64,000 bases of DNA. Origin: Rhizodiscina lignyota. Lineage: Eukaryota; Ascomycota; Dothideomycetes; Aulographales; Rhizodiscinaceae. The notes under the pieces were generated by a model. The model had not been told where the DNA came from. It was given only the letters and a program-made list of their open reading frames with translations, and did no database searches. Each line of letters begins with the position of its first letter. Positions within the stretch are counted from its first letter, which is position 1. The stretch lies in the NCBI GenBank assembly GCA_010015805.1, contig ML978122.1, positions 654,453 to 718,452 of the forward strand. Direction: 5' to 3'. Below are positions 55,402 to 64,000 of the stretch, piece after piece. The translations under genes and the position numbers were made by a program.

Positions 55402-57927
55402 GCGGTGCTCTCTGAAGCTTCCTTGGCTGTGGGAAGGCTCTTTCTCTGTCCGCAATGGATGTTCTCACTTAAAACATGGCGGTTTCTCGTATCCTGCACC
55501 CCCTGAAATCGAATTCGGACTTGGGGTTGAATATCACCATTGCCGAGAATGTGCCGAAAGAAGCGCGGTAACTTCGCTGCGTGAACAGATGGCGATGCAT
55601 GCAAGGCTCTGCTATGTGTTGATAGATGTGTTAGCATTTATAGAAAAGCTGGATAGCTTTTCTAATTGCGAGCAAGCCGTGGGCGCTCCGAATGGGCGGC
55701 ACTCATATTCAACGACCTTGATTTGTTCGCTCGACTAGGAGTTCAAAAGCATCAACGAGATAGTTATCTCAGGACGCGAGCAGCCAGTCTCCGGACATTG
55801 AATCAGCCTTGCAGTTCCGTATTATTCTACATGTTCAATTGTCCGTTCCGATGCGGCGAGTCCGTGTGCAGCTATAGGCAGATGTGAGCAAAGATAGATT
55901 TAAGCATGATCGCCGTGCTGTCATAAGCGTGTGGGCGAGTGGCGCAAGCTGCGGGTTGCGCTGAGACGAGCGTTCTGAGGTCAGATCTTTGCACTCGGCT
56001 CCACCCCGACGCTGCGACAATTCGCCATTCGACGAGAGGCGTTCCCACGCGAGCAACACCTAAGAGCGTGAATGCAGAAGCCTGAGTCATCACGGAAATT
56101 GAGGCTGGCGTGTGATTGATGAAGTCATAGGGCTTTCACGCGTTTATCGGGACGGCGACATTGGCAATAGAAAATTCTGCGTGCCCCGTCGAAGCGATGG
56201 CGGCGCTGGAAGGGTGGAAGCAGGCTAGAAGTGTCGTGGCAGCCAAAAGCACTTCGCGGCGCACGTCAAGATGTCGCGTTGGCATGGCTATCGCTGCAGG
56301 AAAAAGCTGTGGGGGAAGCCGACCGTTTCAAAGAATTGAAGGCTACCGCATTCGGGGGCGGGCGCTCAGGGGAAAGGTGAGCAGACGGAGGGCGGGAGCA
56401 GTTGAAACGGGGGGAGGCTCGGCCAGCCCGTTATCTCACGCTTGAAACATGGCGAGGTCGCACCGGCCTGCCTTTCAACTTGTAACGCGTGGAAACGGTA
56501 ATGTCGTTTGCAGAGGGAGTTCAGCGCAGTTGATGAGCTCCTGAGATGAGTTCAGGCGGGAGCAGACGCATCCGGAGAATTGAATGAAGCAAAGATAGAA
56601 TGCGGACAGACGAGATTAATGGGTGCAAGGGCGACCCATGGCGCGATATTCTCCTTCTGGAATGCAGCGAATGTCGCCATGTCAATGTGGACCACGGCAC
56701 GTGTGAGGCGCGCAAGATGGTGAGATGCGTGCCTGGATCGCCGGTGCTGCCAGTGCATAGCCGCCCACAGTGTGCGGTGTTCCGTTTTTGGCTCTGCCTC
56801 TTCGCGTGCTGGCCCATGGCTCGGCGGGCAGGGAGATGCGAGACCTCTCAAATGCGATTCCGCGGGCGAGAATGCGGGAGGAGTTCAGCATCGTGACATA
56901 CGAGCAGCGGCGTCTCCTGCTGGCCTGTCGCGCACTGTGTGGTGGTGACAGAGGCCGCAGAGCGCATGGAGGGACAAAGGCGGGCAGGAGCTGCGGCGCG
57001 CCAATTGGCGGGCGCGGCGCAGGGGCATGCAGCTAGCGCGGCCGGCTGAAAGGGCTTTGCTGGAAGGCGCTGGCTCGCTGGCAGGCGCGAGCGAATGAGT
57101 GGCCGGCCTGGCCGCTCCTGCCATTTGGCTGCCTCTTAGCACTGCGACCACTCCTTCTTTCTGACAAACACCACCTTCGTGCTCTTCTGTTCTCTCACCT
57201 CGCCCCTCCCTCCATCCCATAATCCACCTTTCCTTCTATCATACCCCTTACAATACCTCTCACTCTCTCTATCTTGTCCTTCCGGTGCTTGCATCTGCCG
57301 TCCGCGCTCTTGCTACCTCTTTTCACGCAGCCAAGCGCCTCCGTTGAGCCGTCCGAGTCCGCGCCCGTGAGCAGGCAACTCATCACACGCGACATCCTCC
57401 ACCAGCTGCTATCGACGTCGACTTGTTGACGAGCAACCATACGCAATCACCCCTCTCATTCTCTTGTGCATATTCGCTTCACCCGTCGCCCAAGGAGCCC
57501 GTTCCGCCAGCACCAAGTGTCGGCTGCCTCGCCTCCCGCCACGACACCTTTTTGCATCTCTGCTTTTTCCACGACAGCAACGCCTCAACAGACTAATTCA
57601 CTCCCCTCACGAGTCGCTCTCCGAGTACACGGCACACGACTACCCCGCTACATCTTTTAATTCCCTAATCGCCGACCTCTACCGGTCGTCAGCCTTCCTG
57701 CCTGTTTCGGACCTCCGTTCCTTCGACTCCCGCGACTTCACTCCAAAACACAAGCTTTTTGGTTGGACTTGTCCACGACGCACATACACTTCCTTCTACC
57801 CTTTACGACGTTGGCCTGACGGACACGATTTATCGACCGTTCACGCCACGGAAGAGAAAGACTTTCCTTGATTTATTGTCACCACCTTCATACTTCTGTC
57901 CTTGACGACCTTTGATCATCATCTAAC
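55402..57927. other. intergenic and long leader region of the disordered-protein gene
   Basis: A perfect hairpin lies at 55641-55664 (10-bp arms, GGAT loop). From about 56.7 to 57.1 kb the sequence is very G/C-rich, and from about 57.18 to 57.30 kb it is pyrimidine-rich (CTCTCTCTATC), typical of a housekeeping promoter/leader. No coding frame with support is seen. Confidence 0.4.
55641..55664. repeat. perfect inverted repeat (hairpin)
   Basis: TAGAAAAGCT and AGCTTTTCTA form a 10-bp perfect stem around a 4-base GGAT loop. It sits 240 bp downstream of the DUF6594 stop. Could be a transcript 3' structure or chance. Confidence 0.5.
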
Positions 57928-59568
57928 ATGGACACTGGCGGTCTTGCTCAGATGACTTACAACAACTTCTCTCCCGCCGGCGGCCTCGGCATGCCCGGTG
58001 CTGGCTTCGCTTCTCGTGGCAAGGGCTCCGGTCTCAAGCGCCTCAGCGTTGCCTCGCCGCCCTCAATCGCGCCCATCAGCGAGAATGGTGTTGAGACTAG
58101 TCACACTCCGAGGACCAGTCGATCTCACCTCCTCGCCGGTCTCCGTACGCAGCCGAAGACACCGGGCATCCCGGCTTCCGCTCCCTACAACCAGACCCAG
58201 CATCGCTTTGGCCTCGATGCTTCCAAGTATTCTGGTCAGAACAACAACAACGCCTATGGCCAGAATGTCCCTCACACCGCCATCGGTGCGACATTCTCAA
58301 ACACTGCTCAGCAGTACAGCATGAGCGCTGGACAGCAGGTCTACGCTCTCCCTGAGCAGGTTCTCGCCCCTCCCACCATCGACTACGCCGATATGCAGAG
58401 TGATGATGTAGACCCGAGTATGATGTCTCAGCTCATGGCGACCGAGCTGTTCCTTGCTCAGCGCCAGCAGCAGCTCCAGCAGCAACTGTTCAATCTTACT
58501 TCTGGCCTGCAGGGCATTAACATGAACGGCAATGCGAATGGTATGCGCCAAAACACTCAGTCTCCGCAAACCCCAATCACCCCGCAGATGAGTTACTATA
58601 GCCAGCAGCTTCAGAATGGTGTCTCTCCGATCCCGCAGGAGGTTCCTGGCCAGCCTGGCTTGTACGTTGTGTACAACCCAATGACGGGTCAGTACACGTA
58701 TGCTCTGGATCCGAGCGTCCAGCAGCTTGCCAATTCGCCTCCTCCGGCTACTCCGAACAGCTACAGCAAGTCTGCCTTCAATCCCGAGACGCCCACTTTC
58801 CAAGTGTCTCCTCCAATCGAAACGTCTCGCACCCACAACCCGTTCGACACCCGCAGCATCTCTCCGCCGAAGAAGTCTCCTTCACCGCCTGCCGACAACG
58901 TCGCTCCACTTCCGCCCCCATCCGCAACTGCCTTCCGCCGTGGCCACCACAAGAAAGTGTCTTCGCTTGCTTTCGACAATAACAGCAGCAGCCCTACAGT
59001 CAGCGATGGACCCAAGTCCGCCATCACCCGTCCTGTCGGGTTCCCTGCCACTCCCATGACCGGAACCTTCGGTCCTGGCAACGCTCGTGCTGGTGAGCAC
59101 CCTGTTCGTCAACCGCGTGGCCCACCGCCTATGGAGGAGCTTGTCGCAGCTCCAACCAGTAAGCATGAGGGCAGCAAGAACTTTGCCAGCCGTCAGCGCC
59201 GTCGTGCCGTCCACAGCCTCGTCAAGGCTGGTATCGAACGCCGTGGTGTCGGTCGCCAGAACAGCATGGACAGCACTGGTAACTCCATTCCCACTCCGGG
59301 AAGCGAGACCGAAGTCGTCTACGGTGTTCCAAGCGATGGTGAGGATAGCATCCACAGTGCTATGAGCGGAAGTGGTAGCTTGAGTGGCAGACCATCCTAC
59401 GGATCCTTGAAGGCTGCTGCGAACGCAGCGATTGGCAGCGAGATGAAGCAGAGGAAGGCAAGCGGCGATAGCGCCACTTCCATGGAGGAGTTTGTCAAGG
59501 AGCTTCCTGGTAACAGGAGGAGCCCAATGGGAATGCTTGCTGGCGCTGGCTTGAAGAGGGTGTACTAA
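57928..59568 (+). CDS. conserved disordered fungal protein (Gln/Ser/Pro-rich), function unknown
   Basis: Single exon, 546 residues. Low complexity throughout: Gly/Ser/Pro-rich N-terminus, a Gln-rich stretch (RQQQLQQQLFNL) at about 178-190, and Pro-rich PPATPNSY. There are folded-looking conserved blocks: LYVVYNPMTGQYTYAL, FRRGHHKKVSSLAFDN and SRQRRRAVHSLVKAGIERRGVGRQ. The C-terminus is Ser/Gly-rich, ending SPMGMLAGAGLKRVY. I recognise it as a member of a family seen as a single copy in many ascomycetes, without a named domain. The basic RRRAV block could bind RNA or membranes. Long pyrimidine-rich leader upstream fits strong, perhaps translationally tuned expression. Confidence 0.75.
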   Translation: MDTGGLAQMTYNNFSPAGGLGMPGAGFASRGKGSGLKRLSVASPPSIAPISENGVETSHTPRTSRSHLLAGLRTQPKTPGIPASAPYNQTQHRFGLDASKYSGQNNNNAYGQNVPHTAIGATFSNTAQQYSMSAGQQVYALPEQVLAPPTIDYADMQSDDVDPSMMSQLMATELFLAQRQQQLQQQLFNLTSGLQGINMNGNANGMRQNTQSPQTPITPQMSYYSQQLQNGVSPIPQEVPGQPGLYVVYNPMTGQYTYALDPSVQQLANSPPPATPNSYSKSAFNPETPTFQVSPPIETSRTHNPFDTRSISPPKKSPSPPADNVAPLPPPSATAFRRGHHKKVSSLAFDNNSSSPTVSDGPKSAITRPVGFPATPMTGTFGPGNARAGEHPVRQPRGPPPMEELVAAPTSKHEGSKNFASRQRRRAVHSLVKAGIERRGVGRQNSMDSTGNSIPTPGSETEVVYGVPSDGEDSIHSAMSGSGSLSGRPSYGSLKAAANAAIGSEMKQRKASGDSATSMEEFVKELPGNRRSPMGMLAGAGLKRVY

Positions 59569-60510
59569 AGGAGCTGATGGAGGATTGCATGGTTGGCGAG
59601 ATTCCTTGTCTCTGAAACATGGGATAAATCTTGTAACCGGGGAAGGGAGTTGTTGCGCTTCATACGACTTTGCTTTTCTTGCTTTTTCTTCTAACGGCCG
59701 AATGCACAACACAACTCATGAGGAACTTTTTCATTTGCAATTGTATTATTTGCATTCCCCCATGGCTTTTTTTTCTGCACTGCACTGCTACTTTGTAACC
59801 TTTTCACTTCTGTCCTGTCAAGTCCATTCCCTGCCTACTTGCTAGGGATGAGACTGACTTGACAGTCCACATCTACGTGGACTTTTTTACTGCCCTTTTT
59901 GCATTTGCGGATCGCGTTTGGAAAGAACAAGAAGAACCGGGGGTAAAAACTCACTTTTGATTACGGATACAAGTCTTGTAATCTTTCTGGGTTCTCATGT
60001 AGCCTCTTTTTCCATGGTTACGGCGTGGCGAGTATGGGCATAGGTGTTTTGCAAAAGAATAAAGTACAAGTAGGATTCCCAACAGGAATTCTGGCGGCGG
60101 TGGTGGTTCGACGAGGCGAGCGTGCAGCGTGGCGGGCGCGTCGCTACGGTTTCTTGATAGAAGTGGTGGCATGGGTAGCATAGCTAGCTAGCGAGGCGAA
60201 AAGAAATGAAAAGGACAATTGAATGATACATCAACTCTATTTCATCGCTGTTTTGTACACATTGCATCAGTGAAACACGTCTCATCGATTGTCAAAGCTT
60301 TGATTTATGAGAAATCAATTGACGAATCATTGCATTACGTTTCACATGGGATGACGGCGTGTCAGCATTGACATGAGTGACTTCATGGTTCCATGACTTT
60401 CACAAGCGCACGTCTCTTTTGAGTTCATACCGCTAGAACATCAGAAACCACGCGGCTGAATAAAATCAAGACATCAATTTCATTCCAGCATAAACCATAG
60501 AGTATCCACA
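59569..60510. other. intergenic
   Basis: T-rich 3' flank. A short palindrome TCAAAGCTTTGA lies at 60292-60303. Nothing else recognised. Confidence 0.35.
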
Positions 60511-61419
60511 ATGGGTGGCGGTCCCTCCCCAGTAGACCTCCTCATCCTCGGCGCAGGCTGGACATCGACCTTCCTCATCCCTCTTCTCGATGACTCTGAT
60601 TCCACTTCCCAGAAGATTTCGTATGCAGCAACGACGCGAGATGGCCGCAACGGCACCATCCCATTCACATTCGACCCGGATTCCGACGACACCGAGCCAT
60701 ATAAACGTCTCCCATCAGCGAAAATCATATTGATCACATTCCCCGTGACCGGCTCAACACAGCCGAAAACATTGGTAGAACGGTACGAGTGCACGCACCC
60801 GGAGTCGAAAGGAGGCAAAGGCGCGAAATACATCCTCCTCGGCGCGACCAGCATATGGAAGGAGCAGACTCTCGTCACCGAGGCCTCGCCGTACGACCAT
60901 TCCAACGAGCGCGCGCAGGGCGAGGACGCGCTGATGCAGCTGTGCGGGGAGAGGAGTCTGGTGCTGAGCCTCGCGGGCCTGTATGGCGGCGAGCGGGACC
61001 CGCGGACGTGGGGCGTCAGGGTGGTGAAGAGCAAGAGCGACGTCAAGAAGAAGGGCGCGGTGCATCTGGTCAATGGGAGGGATGTGGCGAGGGGGGTTTT
61101 GGGGTGTGTGCGGTTTGGCGTGTCGCCAGGAGGAGGTGCAGGGGGCCGGGATGCACACGGTGAGAAGGGGTGGAGTGGCCTGGCGGGGAAGAGATGGATC
61201 GTCACGGACCTGCGCTGCTACGACTGGTGGGATCTGCTGATGAGCTTTGACGACGGGGCCGCGCAGGGCATGGAGTTTGCGAGGTGGGTGGGTGAGTTGA
61301 TGGTTGAGGAGGGGGTAAGTCTGCTGCCTAGGGAGCCGGGGAAGTTGGGTAGGGTGCTTGACGGGAGGGCGTTTTGGAATAGGTTGGGGATTTGGCCGAG
61401 TGTGAGGAGGGTTTGTTGA
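60511..61419 (+). CDS. NAD(P)-binding Rossmann-fold protein (YeeZ-like/extended SDR)
   Basis: Single exon, 302 residues. Residues 9-20 (LLILGAGWTSTF) form the Rossmann glycine turn GAGWTS after the first strand. Other features: IILITFPVTGS, KYILLGATSIWK and LVLSLAGLYGGERDPRTWG, which resembles the YeeZ/YlbE-like branch of NAD(P)-binding epimerases. The conserved Tyr-XXX-Lys catalytic pair of classical SDRs is not clearly present, so catalysis is not assured. The C-terminal part is variable and G-rich. Convergent to the amine oxidase gene. Confidence 0.8.
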   Translation: MGGGPSPVDLLILGAGWTSTFLIPLLDDSDSTSQKISYAATTRDGRNGTIPFTFDPDSDDTEPYKRLPSAKIILITFPVTGSTQPKTLVERYECTHPESKGGKGAKYILLGATSIWKEQTLVTEASPYDHSNERAQGEDALMQLCGERSLVLSLAGLYGGERDPRTWGVRVVKSKSDVKKKGAVHLVNGRDVARGVLGCVRFGVSPGGGAGGRDAHGEKGWSGLAGKRWIVTDLRCYDWWDLLMSFDDGAAQGMEFARWVGELMVEEGVSLLPREPGKLGRVLDGRAFWNRLGIWPSVRRVC

Positions 61420-61778
61420 TGGGAGACGGAGCTGGAGGAGTGTGGAGATGTCACAGTGTGGCTATATGGTGCGAGTAGAAATGCAACCTCTATGGGCTGT
61501 GTTGGATTCTAAAAGGAAATGATATCGGTTGAGCAGATTGACTGGTTGCAAGCTAGAACATGACTTGCTGAAGCCTAAAAGCATGTGGAGTGGATTTGAA
61601 ATCATCTATCAGTTACACCACTTTGCGCAAGCAAAGCATGTTGAGGGTTGTAGGTACCTTATGCTCTTTCAGGTCCAGGACCAGCACTGCTCAAACCCAT
61701 TCGTCATTCACGAAATATCGAAACGCCCCTCAAGGAGCTTCTCATCTGCCCGAACCAAACCCTCCACCTCTCATCTCA
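61420..61778. other. convergent intergenic 3' region
   Basis: Between the stop codons of the Rossmann-fold gene (plus) and the amine oxidase gene (minus). No gene seen. Confidence 0.4.
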
Positions 61779-63777
61779 TCACAGGGACTTGATCCCATTC
61801 AGCTGCGACATCTCCATCCCCTCACCCACCTCATACGCCCTCAAAATCCTTCTCGCAACCCCCTCCCCCGCCCAATACGCCCCCGTCACCGTCCCCAGCG
61901 CCACAAACGGCGCCGTATGCTCCCCGGCAAACCACAACCCGCCATCCGGCAGCCCCTCCCGCAGCGTCTCGACGTCCTCGTCGCCGCGCTCCAGCCCGAC
62001 CGGGAAGTTCGTGTAGCTGCCGTTGCCCGCGAGCTCGTCGTTGACCCAGGCCGTCGCCAGCGCGTCGACGGGCTGGCACGCGGCAGAGGCGGCGTCGTAG
62101 TTTGGCAGGAACGAGACGTACGGCGAGAAGAGGCGCCATAGTGCGGACACGTACTCGGGTTTTGCGGGGCCTAAGAGAGAGCGGTAGGGGAGCGTAGACA
62201 CCAGCTGGGCGACTTGGTTCGCGAAGTCGCCGTAGATGTAGAACAGTAGCGTCGGCTGGGCGCACGAGTCTGGCAGGGCGGCCATGTTGAAGAACTCCTG
62301 GTTCATGAGCGTGGGGTTCGTGTCTTGCGCGTACGTCGGGTTCAGAAAGGTCACGAAGCCGGGAAAGTTGCGGTCCTGGGCCTTCAGCTTAGCGGACGTG
62401 GTGGATGCGTCTGAAGATGGTTGGTGGAGTGGGATTGTCGTTGCTCTGATGTTGGGGTCGGATTTTGAGGGCTCAATTGGCGCGGTTGCTGTGCCGTTTT
62501 GGACTGGCGAGTTCCAGAATGCGGTGGGGAAGGTGATGTAGACTTTGTCGAGATTGCCATAGCCCAAGGCGGATATGGCTTCTGAAAAGCGCTTTGGCAA
62601 AGGCGGGTCGAATGCTTGACCGTGTCTCTGTAGCCATCCTAGCGGCGTAGTTACAACAATCTCGTCAAAGCTCTCTTCCGTATCTTCTTGAACTTCTCCG
62701 GTCATGAAACTTGTGCTATCCTCGGGCGGACTCTGGCGGTGCACGAGCGAAGGGAAAGATCCACCAAGCTCATCGCCTTTCGACCGGATCTTCTTCACCG
62801 TGCGGCCAAATTTGATCTTTGCAGATTCAAGCGCTGGCGCTGCAAGTCGTTTCAGAACCTTCGCATACGAATCCGCACAGAACAGATTATCGCCATCCAA
62901 ACACTCCTCAAGCCAGAAGAACTTCAGACTCTGCTTCTCAACCGGTTGGCCAACGAAAGCGCCAAACATTCTACAACTCTGCTCAACGATTTTCATCCTC
63001 GCCGCACTGTCTGGGTTCCTGTCGCAGCCATATCTCTGTTCGATCCTAGTGTTGAAGAAATCTGCCAGACTTGCGCTTGACGGGATCTCGTTCTCCTTCG
63101 GGTCACGCGAGAACTTGGCATTACTCTCGTGCAGGCCGTCCTTGATGCTATCCCAGATGAACTCCTGGATCTCGGTCATTTCTTCCTCCGGGAGCGGCTG
63201 TTTCTGCGAGTCGACGGTGATTGACTTCTCGCCCCAGCTGTAGCCTATGGATCCGGTCTCTTTCACCAGGTCCATCATGGGGTTGTTGTCGGTGCCGTGT
63301 ATCCAGTTTGGGCCTCTGTGGGGCTATTAGAGTTCTGGATAGCTTGCTTGGTGGGCACATAAAGACTTACAAATCGACGAGATGCTTCCCGCTCATTGTG
63401 CCTTGTCCAAGCTATCTCCAATGTCAGCTTCAATTTCCAAATGTCACACCCAGCTCACTTACACGTCCGCCGAGTCTCTCTCTGCCTTCAATAATAGTAA
63501 CTTGCACGCCATGCTTCGATAAGACCTCGGCACATCTCAATCCAGCAACGCCTCCACCAACAATACCAATATGAAGTCTGCGGCCAACAGGCAACGCTCT
63601 TCTGAGCATCGACGCACCCACGCCATTCATGGTATTGCCGGGCTGGTGAATGCTGGCTGTGAGATCTTGATGTATGCGAGACATGCCTTTCGGGCTATGC
63701 GGGAGCTTGAACCTGCTTCCGTTATCATGAGGTCGTTGTTCCACAAGTGCCGACGCCATGATTTCACTCGATGGCAT
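61779..63777 (-). CDS. flavin-containing amine/polyamine oxidase
   Basis: Three exons, 63777..63463, 63411..63371 (41 bp) and 63315..61779, giving 630 residues; donors GTAAGT twice, acceptors AGATAG and CCACAG. The FAD dinucleotide motif is IGIVGGGVAGLRCAEVL (Gly74-Gly79) with Glu98 (IIEGRERLGGRV). The tiny exon 2 supplies LGQGTMSGKHLVD, joining to LGPNWIHGTDNNP, the classic substrate-side motif of amine oxidases. Near the C-terminus is LWFAGEHTAPFVALGTVTGAYWAGEGVARRIL, the second FAD-binding motif. Such enzymes oxidise polyamines or other amines and release hydrogen peroxide. The frame is open to 63903, but ATG 63777 gives the usual N-terminal length. Confidence 0.88.
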
Positions 63778-64000
63778 GGGTAGTGCGAAGGGGAGTTGAA
63801 GGTTAGAGTTCGGGTATGTAATCGTAATTGTGGTCAAGCGATTGCGAACACTCCTGGCACAAGTCGAGCAGCACCAGAAAGTGTGAGATGTACAAAACGG
63901 CAATCATTCTAAAAACAAAACGGCCAACTGAGGCTGCGAGACGCGTGAGGTGTGATGTGATGTCGGGAATGTTAAGGGAGAAAAGAGACAGTGAGATAGG
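63778..64000. other. upstream region of amine oxidase gene (right edge of window)
   Basis: Contains the presumed promoter. No further gene seen before the window ends. Confidence 0.35.

Noticed and set aside
58882-59712. 276-codon minus-strand frame over the disordered-protein gene
   Set aside because: It is the antisense shadow of a biased coding sequence and lacks a domain, a proper start or a promoter.
60480-61205. 241-codon minus-strand frame over the Rossmann-fold gene
   Set aside because: Antisense shadow of a recognisable gene with the Rossmann motif on the plus strand.

Overview
This window is nuclear DNA of a filamentous ascomycete (Pezizomycotina), most plausibly a Dothideomycete. 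The genes carry short spliceosomal introns of about 48-100 bp (GTRNGY donors, CTRAY branch sites, YAG acceptors). Typical fungal families are present: a Fungal_trans_2 regulator, an SREBP/SrbA regulator, an NsdD-type GATA factor, HET proteins, DUF6594 and a GH28 pectinase. I see no bacterial operons, CRISPR array, rRNA, tRNA or intact transposon. The species cannot be fixed from the sequence alone. All exon joins were made by eye from splice signals and phase; the joined exons of every gene called intact sum to whole codons.

Layout. 0-10 kb: tail of a surface protein, a Fungal_trans_2 regulator, a small basic protein, a broken LPMO-like secreted enzyme with two in-frame TAG codons, a small membrane protein and a secreted RNase T2. 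10-27.7 kb: a CUE-like protein, a secreted arylsulfotransferase-like protein, an LRR/F-box-like protein, a Golgi GT34 mannosyltransferase, an anion/allantoate-type MFS permease, a PTR2 peptide transporter and a DUF202 membrane protein. 28-39 kb: two regulators transcribed divergently, SREBP (SrbA-like) and NsdD-like GATA, separated by 5.6 kb with no convincing gene. 40-49 kb: a HET-family C-terminal fragment, the glutamate-cysteine ligase gene, an unknown protein whose leader holds three diverged tandem repeats, a family of diverged ~110-bp repeats, and a GH28 enzyme whose 3' end runs into one of those repeats. 49-55.4 kb: an accessory island with a HET-domain protein, a retropepsin-like protein and a DUF6594 membrane protein; the last two are divergent from a 442-bp shared promoter. 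57-64 kb: a disordered conserved protein, a Rossmann-fold NAD(P)-binding protein and a flavin amine oxidase.

How the genes relate. There is no obvious biosynthetic cluster. The housekeeping and regulatory genes (SREBP, NsdD, glutamate-cysteine ligase, the disordered protein) sit between accessory stretches: secreted degradative enzymes (LPMO relic, RNase T2, arylsulfotransferase, GH28), nutrient transporters with candidate CreA and GATA sites upstream, and a self/non-self type HET island. The accessory stretches hold the repeats, relics and orphan promoter-like sequences and deserve the closest look.
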